Counted from the stretch's first letter, positions 33,624 to 42,497 are shown. The stretch: DNA of 64,000 bases from Polynucleobacter sp. AM-25C3 (GCF_018882335.1 NZ_JACVOS010000008.1:1-64000); one strand, 5' to 3'. The notes: generated from the letters alone by a model not told the origin. A program made the numbers and translations.

Positions 33624-33962
33624 ATGCCAAATGCCTATATTCGCTTTTTAAATCTGATTGATGCGCTTGATCGCATCAATCCAGGGCGCTCTCTGGATAA
33701 CATCGAAATTCAGTTACTTGAATACATCATGCAGCAAGACTCGCGAAAGATCCCCTTATTGGTAGGCGATCTTATTTCTCTTCAGCAATATGGCTCCCAG
33801 GCTACTTTACATGGGAGATTGAAGAATTTGGTGACACTTGGTTACGTAAAGTTGCTTGCAGACAAAACAGATGCTCGTAAAAAATCCGTTATCCCTACTA
33901 AGCTGGCAATAAAGTATGTGCAATTTATGTCAGATTGTTTAGACAAGGCTTTGGGCCGTTAG
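33624..33962 (+). CDS. Small winged-helix protein, possible MarR-like regulator
   Basis: This 112-aa protein has a helical start (YIRFLNLIDALDRI) and a winged-helix core (LLEYIMQQDS, LISLQQYGSQATLHGRLKNL as recognition helix, GYVKLLADKTDARKKS as wing). This fits a MarR-type or similar regulator of small size. It is divergent from the response-regulator operon and is the last gene before the right island end. Confidence 0.65.
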   Translation: MPNAYIRFLNLIDALDRINPGRSLDNIEIQLLEYIMQQDSRKIPLLVGDLISLQQYGSQATLHGRLKNLVTLGYVKLLADKTDARKKSVIPTKLAIKYVQFMSDCLDKALGR

Positions 33963-33988
33963 TTGCCTTTAGCTATCCACATATGAAA

Positions 33989-34023
33989 TGTCGGTTAACC
34001 CGACAACCGTCGTGTATCGAGAC
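33989..34023 (+). repeat. Island palindrome copy E plus 15-bp partner element
   Basis: TGTCGGTTAACCCGACA (33989-34005) is followed by GTCGTGTATCGAGAC (34009-34023). It lies 155 bp inside the right att copy, mirroring copy A near the left end, and shares its layout with copy B at 7506. Confidence 0.78.
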
Positions 34024-34120
34024 GCTCAGTCTCAAGTCAGCGCCTGCCATCCTGACTCATCACGGCTCAATAGATTTTCCATTGAGCCCATACAGTGGCC
34101 AACGCGTTCCAAACAGCCAA

Positions 34121-34149
34121 AAGAAAAGGGACCACATTGCTGTGATCCC
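34121..34149 (-). terminator. Rho-independent terminator for the tRNA-Lys transcript
   Basis: On the minus strand GGGATCACA pairs with TGTGGTCCC (one mismatch, TTGC-type loop) and is followed by TTTTCTTTT. It is just downstream of the tRNA-Lys 3' end and lies inside the island, so the island supplies the terminator. Confidence 0.6.
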
Positions 34150-34159
34150 TGTGTATAAC

Positions 34160-34235
34160 TGGTGGGTCGGGCGAGATTCGAACTCGCGACCAACGGATTA
34201 AAAGTCCGCTGCTCTACCGACTGAGCTACCGACCC
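34160..34235 (-). tRNA. tRNA-Lys (anticodon TTT), integration target
   Basis: This is a 76-nt cloverleaf with acceptor GGGTCGG/CCGACCC, D-arm GCTC/GAGC, anticodon stem CGGA/TCCG with loop CTTTTAA, T-arm GTTCGAA loop, and encoded CCA. Its 3' 45 nt are duplicated at 137-181 as the island att site, so integration restored an intact gene. A TATAAT -10-like hexamer lies on the minus strand at 34253-34248. Confidence 0.95.
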
Positions 34236-34321
34236 AGTAAGACAAAGATTATAGCAAGAAGTTCATAGATGCCCCTGGGTCTTAAGGTGCCTACCTCCTA
34301 GCCCTTGTAATTCGGAGTTTG

Positions 34322-35665
34322 TTAGGCGGTTGTTCGCCTCGCAACGGGTGGATTTTTAGAGAAATAGTCCTTAATTCCTCTCAAAATAGCCTCAGCAATT
34401 CGGTCTTGATAAGCGTCGTCATTGAGGCGCGCTTCCTCTTGTGGGTTGCTGATAAACGCGGTCTCAACCAGGATGGATGGAATATCTGGAGCCTTGAGAA
34501 CAGCAAAGCTAGCTTGCTCAACCTTTCCTTTGTGCAGGGGGGCAAATCCACTGATTTGCTTGAGGATTGAGGTGCCCACTTGAAGAGAATCTTTAATCTG
34601 GGCAGTTGTCGACATGTCTAGTAATAGATTGGCAACCTGCTTATCTTGCGTCTTGATATTAATGCCACCAATCAAGTCGGAAGCATTTTCCTTATTCGCC
34701 ATCCAGCGTGCCATTGTGCTACTGGCACCCATTTGAGATAAGGCAAACACCGAAGCCCCTTTTGCTCTAGGTTCAATAAAAGCATCCGCATGAATCGAGA
34801 CAAATAAATCCGCTTCAACGCGTCGTGCTTTCTGTACTCTGGTGTGAAGCGGTACAAAGTAATCGCCATCTCTAGTGAGGAAAGGGCGCATATAGGGATC
34901 GCTGTCAATTTTGTCTCGCAAGCGCTTGGCAATAGAAAGAACCACGTGCTTCTCTTTTGAGCCCATGGCGCCAATAGCACCAGGATCTTCTCCACCATGA
35001 CCGGCATCAATTGCAATGGTAATGAGGCGTTTGTGTTTAGCTGGCGCAGAAGCTTCTTTTACATCTGGAATAGCTTGGGCCACCGGAGCCTTGGGGGCAT
35101 CCTTCTCTTTTTTGGTTGCGAACTGCGCAATCAGGTCGATTTCTTCATTAGCTTTTTCTAGGGCGCTTTCTTTTCGGGCGCTACTCTTGACTAATTCCAT
35201 CAAAGGATCTGGAGGCGTGGCAGGGTATAGATCGAGCACCATGCGGTATTGATATTCCGCAATAGGATCTAGTGTGAAGAGCTGAGGTTTCACTGGCTCT
35301 TTAAGGTCAAATACGAGTCGCACCATGCCAGGCTGAAATTGCCCCACCCGAATTTGTGAAACATAGGGATCGTTCGGTTTTACTTTGGCGACTAAATCTT
35401 TCAGGGTGGAATTAAATTCCATGCCTTGCACATCGACTACTAAACGATCGGGGTTGGTAAGTAACTGCTGCGAAATAGGTAATGCTTTATCAGATTCGAG
35501 GGTGATACGCGTGTAGTCTTCAGCGGGCCATATGCGAACACCTAAGATCTTAGCGCCCCAGGCAATCTCAGTCTCGCTGAAGAAGAGGATAAAGCCCAGC
35601 ATCTTTGCTGAAGTCTTGAGATGCTTTCTTCTAAAGGGGTTGGCGGTGGTTTTGCTCATTGCCAT
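34322..35665 (-). CDS. amiC: N-acetylmuramoyl-L-alanine amidase AmiC type
   Basis: This 447-aa protein has an N-terminal export signal (about 1-37; basic RRKHLK before the hydrophobic core), then an AMIN domain (about 40-135) for septal targeting and a C-terminal amidase_3 domain (about 217-440). The zinc site motif AIDAGHGGEDPGAIG, SIHADAF and the catalytic glutamate in LVETAFISN are present. It cleaves the amide bond between MurNAc and the stem peptide to separate daughter cells. It overlaps the tsaE stop by 1 bp, an arrangement common in betaproteobacteria. Confidence 0.9.
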   Translation of the reverse strand: MAMSKTTANPFRRKHLKTSAKMLGFILFFSETEIAWGAKILGVRIWPAEDYTRITLESDKALPISQQLLTNPDRLVVDVQGMEFNSTLKDLVAKVKPNDPYVSQIRVGQFQPGMVRLVFDLKEPVKPQLFTLDPIAEYQYRMVLDLYPATPPDPLMELVKSSARKESALEKANEEIDLIAQFATKKEKDAPKAPVAQAIPDVKEASAPAKHKRLITIAIDAGHGGEDPGAIGAMGSKEKHVVLSIAKRLRDKIDSDPYMRPFLTRDGDYFVPLHTRVQKARRVEADLFVSIHADAFIEPRAKGASVFALSQMGASSTMARWMANKENASDLIGGINIKTQDKQVANLLLDMSTTAQIKDSLQVGTSILKQISGFAPLHKGKVEQASFAVLKAPDIPSILVETAFISNPQEEARLNDDAYQDRIAEAILRGIKDYFSKNPPVARRTTA

Positions 35666-36192
35666 TAGGTGCGCAGTTTCTCTACAACTGCCGCACCCTG
35701 GTTTGAGTTTGCTTTGAGATCGATATTTCTTGCATTCTCATCATCGCCAGCAATGAGGTGAACTTCAATATCAAAAGCGGGGAGGGTGCCCTCTGCTTTT
35801 TCTGGCCATTCCACCAAACAGAATCCCGGCTCATCAAAGTGCTCTGCAAATCCAGCCTCTTGCCACTCCAGTGGATCTCTCATGCGGTAGAGGTCGAAGT
35901 GGTTCGCTGTGATGTTTGTAGCTGTGGATGGATTGCTACTGTTGATTTGAATGGGATAGGGCTCGCACAAGGTATAGGTTGGGCTCTTGACTCGACCTTC
36001 ATATCCCAGGGCTTGTATTAGATGGCGAGCAAAAGTGGTCTTACCGGCTCCCAAATCGCCTTTTAGGGAAATATTGAGGTGAGTACTTTGATCTGCTTGA
36101 AAAAGAGGCCTAAGGATACTAGCAAGCTTTTGCGCTAAAGCAGTCGTATCCGCTTCTTGCCTACAATATTGATTAAATGAATTCTGAGCCAT
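35665..36192 (-). CDS. tsaE: tRNA threonylcarbamoyladenosine biosynthesis ATPase TsaE
   Basis: This 175-aa P-loop protein has GDLGAGKTTFARHLIQALG (Walker A) and the family blocks SPTYTLCEPY, HFDLYRM and VEWPEKAE. TsaE works with TsaB and TsaD to form the t6A modification at position 37 of ANN-decoding tRNAs. It is the upstream partner of amiC and is divergent from queG with a 43-bp gap. Confidence 0.92.
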   Translation of the reverse strand: MAQNSFNQYCRQEADTTALAQKLASILRPLFQADQSTHLNISLKGDLGAGKTTFARHLIQALGYEGRVKSPTYTLCEPYPIQINSSNPSTATNITANHFDLYRMRDPLEWQEAGFAEHFDEPGFCLVEWPEKAEGTLPAFDIEVHLIAGDDENARNIDLKANSNQGAAVVEKLRT

Positions 36193-36235
36193 TTGCCTAG
36201 TTTATTCAATTATTAAGCTACATTCTGTATTCCTA

Positions 36236-37330
36236 ATGACTTCTTCCCAAATACCGAACCCTGTTGATCAGACCAATCTTCGTGAATGGCTAGATGAACA
36301 GTCTCGTCAGCTGGGTTTTGATGGTTTGCGTATTACTGATACCCATCTTGGATCGGCCACAGAGAGGCTTCATGAGTGGTTAGAGCAGGGGCGGCACGGG
36401 CAAATGGAATACATGGCTCGCCATGCTCAATTGCGCTCTGATCCAGGCTTGCTAGTGCCAGGCACGGTCAGGGTAATTTGCCTCACTATGAATTACCTTT
36501 CCCCCGCAATCGATTTTGATCAAGAGTGGCAGCGTTTATCTGAACCCACCCAAGCAGTGGTATCGATGTACGCCCGTGGTCGCGACTATCACAAGGTGAT
36601 GCGCAATCGTTTGCAAGAGTTTGCGCAGATGATTGAAAAACACATCGGTGCATTTGGCTATCGCGTGTTTACCGATTCTGCGCCATTGATGGAAGTGGAA
36701 TTGGCCCGTAAGGCTGGATTAGGTTGGCGAGGTAAACATACTTTGTTGCTCAATCGTGAATCGGGATCCACTTTCTTTTTGGGTGAGATCCTAGTGGATG
36801 TGCCATTGCCTGTAGATGAGGAAGACGAGTCGCATTGCGGGACTTGCCAAGCTTGCATTGAGATTTGTCCTACGCAAGCGATTACTGCTCCATACCAATT
36901 AGACGCGCGTCGCTGTATCTCCTATTTGACGATTGAAAATCCGGATGCTATTCCAGTAGAGTTTCGTAGGGCGATGGGCAATCGTGTTTATGGATGTGAC
37001 GACTGCCAACTTATTTGCCCTTGGAATAAATTTGCGCAACGCACGGCCTTACCTGATTTCGCTGAGCGCCATGGCCTTGGTCGGGCGAGCCTCTTACAAC
37101 TCTGGTCATGGACTGAGGATGAGTTTGATAAACGTCATGAGGGCAGTGCGATCCGTCGCATTGGTTACTCCAGATGGCGTAGAAATTTGGCAGTAGCGAT
37201 GGGGAATGCCTTAGCAGATAACGGAGTGCCTGAGTCCGATAAAGCATTACTTCGAGACGCCTTGCTTGGCGCCCTGCCAGCAGCAGATACCTTGGTCGCT
37301 GAGCATATTCAATGGGCGCTTGATTCTTGA
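36236..37330 (+). CDS. queG: Epoxyqueuosine reductase QueG
   Basis: This 364-aa protein carries a cobalamin-binding-type N-terminal domain and two [4Fe-4S] motifs, CGTCQACIEICPTQAI and CDDCQLICPWN, with the DUF1730 block (YARGRDYHKVMRNRL). It reduces epoxyqueuosine to queuosine in tRNA, the last step of the pathway. The length is normal. It is divergent from tsaE, a conserved pairing in this bacterial group. Confidence 0.93.
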   Translation: MTSSQIPNPVDQTNLREWLDEQSRQLGFDGLRITDTHLGSATERLHEWLEQGRHGQMEYMARHAQLRSDPGLLVPGTVRVICLTMNYLSPAIDFDQEWQRLSEPTQAVVSMYARGRDYHKVMRNRLQEFAQMIEKHIGAFGYRVFTDSAPLMEVELARKAGLGWRGKHTLLLNRESGSTFFLGEILVDVPLPVDEEDESHCGTCQACIEICPTQAITAPYQLDARRCISYLTIENPDAIPVEFRRAMGNRVYGCDDCQLICPWNKFAQRTALPDFAERHGLGRASLLQLWSWTEDEFDKRHEGSAIRRIGYSRWRRNLAVAMGNALADNGVPESDKALLRDALLGALPAADTLVAEHIQWALDS

Positions 37331-37372
37331 GGCTGCTTAGCAAAGTTTTGCTCTAACTCATACAATACCCAG

Positions 37373-38158
37373 ATGTCATCAGCCGATCAACCTTATATAG
37401 ACCCTAGCGAAATCGCGTTAGAAGGCTCTGCGGCGCAGCGCTTTAAAAGTCGTAGCGATGCTTTCTGGTCCGGCATTCGGGATGCGGCAGGCGCGCCTGC
37501 ACTGGTGCTTTTTGCTGGCATGGTCGGCTTTGGTGCGATGGGAAAAACCAATGGGATGGATGCTTGGTTTACAAGTGCCACCAGCTTTTTCATGTTCGCC
37601 TTACCTGGGCAAGTTATTTTGTTGGAGATGGCCATCACTGGCTCATCCATTATTGCGATTGCCTTAGCGGTGACCCTGACCGCGACTCGCTTCATTACGA
37701 TGACGGTGACCCTCTTTCCCCAGTTCCATGAAAAAGATCGCAATCATAAGCTCTATGCTTCTGTTCATCTTCTAGCAATGACGGCTTGGGCTATCTCGAT
37801 GCGCGAGTTTCAGACAATTGAGACAAAGCACCGCTTGAATTACTTCATTGGCCTTGGATTGCTGTGCTGGTTGATTTCCGTTCCAGGAACTATTTTGGGT
37901 TACCTTTTGGCGGGTATGGTGCCGCCAGCCGTTACGCTTGGCCTTGTCTTTATTAATCCCTTATTCTTTTTGCTGACATTTACTGAGGTGAAGCCCTGGG
38001 TTAATCGTATAGCGATTGGCCTGGGTTTTATATTGGGCCCACTATTTTTTGAGTTGGATCGCGATACGAGCTTACTGACTACAGGCCTAGTAGCAGGTAC
38101 GATTGCCTACTTCATTGATCGCAAGGTATTGCGTAAAAGAGCAGGGGTGATCAGTTGA
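37373..38158 (+). CDS. azlC: AzlC family branched-chain amino acid exporter, large subunit
   Basis: This 261-aa integral membrane protein has about seven hydrophobic segments and the AzlC pattern near the start (FWSGIRDAAGAPALVLFAGM) plus FALPGQVILLEMA. With AzlD it forms an amino acid exporter. The stop overlaps the azlD start (ATGA at 38155-38158 region), showing coupling. Confidence 0.85.
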   Translation: MSSADQPYIDPSEIALEGSAAQRFKSRSDAFWSGIRDAAGAPALVLFAGMVGFGAMGKTNGMDAWFTSATSFFMFALPGQVILLEMAITGSSIIAIALAVTLTATRFITMTVTLFPQFHEKDRNHKLYASVHLLAMTAWAISMREFQTIETKHRLNYFIGLGLLCWLISVPGTILGYLLAGMVPPAVTLGLVFINPLFFLLTFTEVKPWVNRIAIGLGFILGPLFFELDRDTSLLTTGLVAGTIAYFIDRKVLRKRAGVIS

Positions 38159-38499
38159 TGAATGCCAGCCTCCAAGGATGGGGTTTGTGGATTGCTTTAG
38201 CAGGCGCCACAATCGGGACCTACTTTTGTCGTGCTATTGGCGTTTTACTTGCCAAAAGGATTAATCAAGATAGCGAAATCTTTCGTTGGCTTGCAGCAGT
38301 TACTTATGCAATGGTTGCGGCTTTGGTTGTCAGAATGATTTTGATGCCTGTTGGTCTTTTGGCAACTGTGCCAGCGTGGATTCGGATTCTGATTTGCATC
38401 TTGAGTATTGGCGTGATGGTATCTAAACCAACACGCCGTCTCGTTCCAGCCTTATTGACTGGAACCTTACTGATGCTGGCTTACGGCGTCATTCGGTAA
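38158..38499 (+). CDS. azlD: AzlD family transporter subunit
   Basis: The protein is 113 aa from ATG 38158; a TTG one codon earlier adds a single Met and is not preferred. Four hydrophobic helices and the RAIGVLLAKRI and FRWLAAVTYAMVAALVVRM segments fit AzlD. It pairs with AzlC just upstream and is convergent with the FAD/Fe-S oxidase, 12 bp away. Confidence 0.83.
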   Translation: MNASLQGWGLWIALAGATIGTYFCRAIGVLLAKRINQDSEIFRWLAAVTYAMVAALVVRMILMPVGLLATVPAWIRILICILSIGVMVSKPTRRLVPALLTGTLLMLAYGVIR

Positions 38500-38511
38500 G
38501 CAGTTTCGCTT

Positions 38512-41500
38512 TTACAGGTGGGCTGCCAAGATCTTGGCGATATGCACAGCGTCTCTTTGCGCTCCATCAGCAATCTGATGACGGCAACTGGTCCCATCTG
38601 CAACCACCCAACTATCTGGTGATTTACGAATAGCAGGCAAGAGGCTGACCTCCGCCATCTGCTTAGATACTTCAATGTGTTCGACTTCATAACCAAAGCT
38701 CCCCGCCATGCCACAACAAGAAGATTCAATTAACTTGGGCTCTGCGTTAGGGATCAACTTTAAAAGCTCCAATGCTGGTGTAACAGCGGCAAAAGATTTT
38801 TGATGGCAGTGACCATGAAACAGCACTGGCTGTGACGCTGGCATTAACTGAAGCTTGAGTTTTCCGGCTCTAGCCTCGCTAGCCAAGAACTCTTCTAAGA
38901 GTTGCGCTTGTTTGCTGACCGTAATTGCGCGCTCACCAAAACCCATTACTAAGGCTTCATCCTTTAAGGTAAATAAGCAGGAGGGCTCAAGACCAATGAT
39001 GGGAATATCTTTTTCTGCAAAGGGGGCTAGATGATTAACCAATTCACCTAAAGTTTCTTTAGCCTTGTTGACCATACCAGCAGCCAGATAGGTCCGACCA
39101 CAGCAAAATTCTTTAGAGCAGGTAGTGGGTGAGCTTGGTATTGAATTTGCTTGTGCAGCTTGTTTTTTGAGACGCTTCTGTGGAATATGTACGCGATAAC
39201 CAGCGGCTTTGAGAACCGCTAAAGCTGCTTGTAAGTTTTCATCTTCAAAATAAGCATTGAAGGTATCTGCTAGCAGTACTACCCCCTTATTGCCATTCGC
39301 ATCAGCCTTGCTGAGTTCTACCGGCGTAAATTGATGTGATGCAATTGCACTCTGATTACTCCAGAAGGTTTTTGCTTTCCAAGTTGGCAGACTTCTTTGC
39401 GCAGAAATGCCCATGAGCCATTCTTGTAATTTAGCGATGGGCGCAATGTGGTTGCGAAGATTGAGTAGTGCAGGCAGCCCAGGAATACTGCTGATGATGG
39501 GTGCGTACTTCGGCAGGTAGGCGACAGCGAGATCGCGCATCGTATGTCCAACTCGCTTCTTATAAGCCGATAGAAACTCAATCTTCATCTTGGCCATATC
39601 AACGCCAGTAGGACATTCACGGCGACAGGCTTTACAGCTAACGCAGAGATCCATCACCTCTTTGATGGCATCACTTCCTAGTGGAGATGACGGGGGTAAA
39701 GATGATGGGGCACCTTCATCTTTGAGATCGAGCTGATTGGAGAGGGCGAGACGTAAGGTATTGGCGCGACCCCGGGTGAGATGCTTTTCATCGCGAGTCA
39801 CGCGATAGCTTGGGCACATGACTTCAGCATCAAACTTACGGCAATGACCATTGTTATTGCACATCTCTACTGCTTTGGCCAGGCCCATTGCAGGATCGCC
39901 ACCAGTCCCTGGCGCGCTAGTTTCTTCTGTGACTGGATTGTTTTGCACATTCCAGGCTGACCAGTCTAATGCTGGCTGGAGGGGGATGACTTTGTAGTTG
40001 GGTGGGAAGCGGAAATTGCTCGCATCATCCATCTTCGGTGGATCAATAATCTTGCCGGGATTGAATAATCCCTTAGGATCAAATGCGTGTTTGATTTCTG
40101 CAAGGGCTTCGGTAATCTTAGGTCCAAATTGCCAGGAGATCCATTCACCGCGACAGAGGCCGTCGCCATGTTCACCACTGTAGGCACCTTTGTACTTACG
40201 AACCAGGGCTGATGCTTCTTCCGCAACTGCGCGCATCTTCTGTGCGCCATCACGACGCATGTCCAAAATAGGGCGCACGTGCAGGGTACCCACTGAAGCA
40301 TGTGCATACCAAGTGCCACGTGAATCGTATTTAGAAAATACATCTGTGAGTGCCTGGGTGTATTCAGCGAGACTCTCGAGTGGCACGGCGCAGTCTTCAA
40401 TAAAGCTTACTGGCTTACCATCACCTTTGAGGCTCATCATGATGTTTAAGCCAGCCTTGCGCACTTCCCATAAATTCTTTTGTGAGCCAGCATCTGGCAT
40501 CGCAACTACTGAGCCTGGAAGACCCAAGTCACCCATGAGGCTTTGCAAAGACTTTAATTTCTCGAGCAAGGGCGCATGCGCTTCTCCTGAGAACTCCACC
40601 AATAAGATTGCTTCAGGAGTCTGAGCGCTCGCATCGATCAGCGCAGTCTCAATGGTTTTCTTAAAGCTGGGGTTGTGTCGTGCTAAATCAATCATGGTGC
40701 GATCGACTAATTCAACAGCGGTAGGTCCAAGCTTAACAATGTGCTGCGCGCTATCCATCGCCTTGAAGAAGCTAGCGAAATTCACCACTCCGAGAACTTT
40801 ATGTTGTGGCAATGGCGCCAACTTCAGCTCGAGTGATTTGAAATAAGCCAAAGTACCTTCGCTGCCAACCAAAAGGTGTGCCAAATTGACGCTGCCATCA
40901 TTTGTGTAAGGACGTTCGCTTTGCGGAAGAAATACATCCAAGTTATAGCCAGCAACTCTACGTAGCACTTTCGGAAAGTGCGCTTCGATCTCAGGTTGAA
41001 GTTTGTTGGCAAGACCTTTTACAAAATCCCCAAGTTGTTTTGCGGCACCAGAGCTGTTGGCGTAATTGCCAAAGCTAGCTACTTGCCCGTTGGCTAACCA
41101 GGCATCAATACCCAATACGTTGTGCACCATATTGCCGTAAGCAATTGAGCGACTACCGCAAGAGTTGTTACCAGCCATGCCGCCAATCGTTGCTTGCCCA
41201 GCAGTTGAAACATCTACGGGATACCAAAGACCATGTGGCTTGAGGGCTGTATTGAGATGATCGAGGACGATGCCTGGCTCAACTACCGCAGTCGCATTCT
41301 CTGGATCGGCATGCAAGAGCTTGCGAAAGTATTTAGTGTTGTCGATGACCAGCGCCGTGCCAGTAGTTTGGCCGCACTGACTTGTCCCGCCTCCGCGAGG
41401 TAAGACGGGTACGCCCAAGTCAGCGGCAATCTGAATGGCTGTCGCAATGTCTTCTGCAGTTTTCGGAACAAACACGGCGACCGGCATCGCTTGATAGATG

Positions 41501-41637
41501 GATGCATCGGTTGCATAGCGTCCACGACTAGCCATGTCGGTCATGACTTCACCAGAGGTTTCTTGTCTCAGGCGCTTAGCTAGCTCTGCCTTGTTAGCGA
41601 TGAATTCTGGGAGCGGCAAATCCAGCGGCTTGTTCAT
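38512..41637 (-). CDS. FAD-linked oxidase with C-terminal Fe-S and CCG domains (YdiJ type)
   Basis: This 1041-aa protein is a fusion. The N-terminal part is an FAD-binding domain (PRGGGTSQCGQTTGTALV, GNNSCGSRSIAYG) with a C-terminal oxidase domain (CRGEWISW, FDPKGLFNPGKI). Then comes an Fe-S domain (CVSCKACRRECPTGVDM) and a C-terminal cysteine-rich domain (CCGMAGSFG). The layout and length match E. coli YdiJ, a D-2-hydroxyglutarate/2-hydroxyacid dehydrogenase, so a soluble or membrane-linked 2-hydroxyacid oxidase is likely. It overlaps the GntR regulator gene by 4 bp. Confidence 0.85.
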   Translation of the reverse strand: MNKPLDLPLPEFIANKAELAKRLRQETSGEVMTDMASRGRYATDASIYQAMPVAVFVPKTAEDIATAIQIAADLGVPVLPRGGGTSQCGQTTGTALVIDNTKYFRKLLHADPENATAVVEPGIVLDHLNTALKPHGLWYPVDVSTAGQATIGGMAGNNSCGSRSIAYGNMVHNVLGIDAWLANGQVASFGNYANSSGAAKQLGDFVKGLANKLQPEIEAHFPKVLRRVAGYNLDVFLPQSERPYTNDGSVNLAHLLVGSEGTLAYFKSLELKLAPLPQHKVLGVVNFASFFKAMDSAQHIVKLGPTAVELVDRTMIDLARHNPSFKKTIETALIDASAQTPEAILLVEFSGEAHAPLLEKLKSLQSLMGDLGLPGSVVAMPDAGSQKNLWEVRKAGLNIMMSLKGDGKPVSFIEDCAVPLESLAEYTQALTDVFSKYDSRGTWYAHASVGTLHVRPILDMRRDGAQKMRAVAEEASALVRKYKGAYSGEHGDGLCRGEWISWQFGPKITEALAEIKHAFDPKGLFNPGKIIDPPKMDDASNFRFPPNYKVIPLQPALDWSAWNVQNNPVTEETSAPGTGGDPAMGLAKAVEMCNNNGHCRKFDAEVMCPSYRVTRDEKHLTRGRANTLRLALSNQLDLKDEGAPSSLPPSSPLGSDAIKEVMDLCVSCKACRRECPTGVDMAKMKIEFLSAYKKRVGHTMRDLAVAYLPKYAPIISSIPGLPALLNLRNHIAPIAKLQEWLMGISAQRSLPTWKAKTFWSNQSAIASHQFTPVELSKADANGNKGVVLLADTFNAYFEDENLQAALAVLKAAGYRVHIPQKRLKKQAAQANSIPSSPTTCSKEFCCGRTYLAAGMVNKAKETLGELVNHLAPFAEKDIPIIGLEPSCLFTLKDEALVMGFGERAITVSKQAQLLEEFLASEARAGKLKLQLMPASQPVLFHGHCHQKSFAAVTPALELLKLIPNAEPKLIESSCCGMAGSFGYEVEHIEVSKQMAEVSLLPAIRKSPDSWVVADGTSCRHQIADGAQRDAVHIAKILAAHL

Positions 41638-42317
41638 GCTGCAACTTTCTCTCTAGATTCTGAGTCAACTAGTTGAATGACGACATCACGCTTATTCATG
41701 ACGTGCTGCATCATGACCTTGCGCATGCGCACACTATCGCGGGCTTTTAAGGCATCCAACATCTCTTGATGCTCGCCGACAGCCTTTTCCCATTTGACTC
41801 CATCTTGATTAGAGCGAAAGCGCAGCGCTTCGATGCGCGCATTGACTTGGGTAAACAGTTGACTTAAGACGGGGTTGTTTGCTGCCTGGTTGATTGCGTT
41901 ATGAATCTTTAGATTGAGTTTGTAGTAGCTAGATAAATCTCTGCGTGCATACGAGGCCATCATTTCATATTGGAGCGCCTCTAGTTCGATAAGCGCTTGG
42001 TTACTAATATTGTTTGCAGCCAATTCACCTGAGTAGCCTTCCAGATTGGCAATCACATCAAAGGTGTGAATGATGTCGTCGCGCGAGAGTTGTAGGGCGA
42101 TTGCACCACGATTAGCAATGAGCTCAACTAGGCCATCAGCCGCCAAGCGACGAATCGCCTCACGAATCGGGGTGCGAGAGACATTGAGCTGTTCGGCCAA
42201 CGCCCGTTCGTTGAGCTTGCTGCCTGGAGTAATGACGCCTTCTACCAGTAAAGATCTGAGCTTCTGGAAGGTTGCTTCATGCAGGTTTTGGGTACTAGGT
42301 TGGGCAGTAAGCGCCAT
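41634..42317 (-). CDS. GntR-family regulator, FadR/FCD subgroup
   Basis: The protein is 227 aa from ATG 42317; a start at 42344 would put an operator-like palindrome inside the gene. The N-terminal winged helix has LNERALAEQLNVSRTPIREA and the C-terminal FCD ligand domain ends with an HVMNKRD region. It most likely represses its own gene, the FAD oxidase downstream and the divergent aminotransferase, using the TTTTGYATACA sites at 42333 and 42415. Confidence 0.85.
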   Translation of the reverse strand: MALTAQPSTQNLHEATFQKLRSLLVEGVITPGSKLNERALAEQLNVSRTPIREAIRRLAADGLVELIANRGAIALQLSRDDIIHTFDVIANLEGYSGELAANNISNQALIELEALQYEMMASYARRDLSSYYKLNLKIHNAINQAANNPVLSQLFTQVNARIEALRFRSNQDGVKWEKAVGEHQEMLDALKARDSVRMRKVMMQHVMNKRDVVIQLVDSESREKVAA

Positions 42318-42332
42318 ATTTGAATACCTAAA

Positions 42333-42428
42333 TTTTGTATACATATTTACTATAACTGATGAATAGTGATAAATAGAGCATTAAATCGCTTATTTTTTAC
42401 TTATTTTATAAATATTTTGCATACAAAA
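42333..42428. promoter_or_regulatory. Paired operator-like sites for the GntR regulator
   Basis: TTTTGTATACA at 42333-42343 and TTTTGCATACAAAA at 42415-42428 share TTTTGYATACA. They sit in the AT-rich divergent region between the GntR gene and the aminotransferase. GntR/FadR proteins typically bind short AT-rich palindromes of this kind. Confidence 0.6.
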
Positions 42429-42497
42429 TTGTAAATTCTAAAAAAGTGACTTACACTGGCCCGCAAGATTAACTACAAAAATCAAGTGAGACAAAGC

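Larger units (their letters stand above)
33963..34159. other. Right-end intergenic region of the island
   Basis: No gene is seen. It contains palindrome copy E with its 15-bp partner (33989-34023) and a minus-strand terminator (34121-34149) next to the tRNA-Lys 3' end. Confidence 0.6.
137..34204. mobile_element. Genomic island inserted at the 3' end of tRNA-Lys, metal-resistance cargo
   Basis: A 45-bp exact direct repeat bounds the region: 137-181 and 34160-34204. The right copy is the 3' part of the intact tRNA-Lys gene, from the encoded CCA into the anticodon loop; the left copy is that fragment alone. This is the usual footprint of tyrosine-recombinase integration into a tRNA gene. Inside are two tyrosine recombinases (22951-24165 and 27862-28428), a block of unknown maintenance genes and about 22 kb of cadmium/zinc/copper resistance genes. 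Both recombinases are far from either end, which is unusual and suggests a composite or rearranged island. No conjugation genes were seen, so transfer would need help from another element. Confidence 0.9.

Noticed and set aside
34160-34204. Possibility that 137-181 is a second functional tRNA-Lys
   Set aside because: The 5' half of the cloverleaf is missing at the left copy; identity ends inside the anticodon arm.
38155-38157. TTG start of azlD
   Set aside because: The adjacent ATG 38158 is in frame and gives the normal ATGA coupling with azlC.
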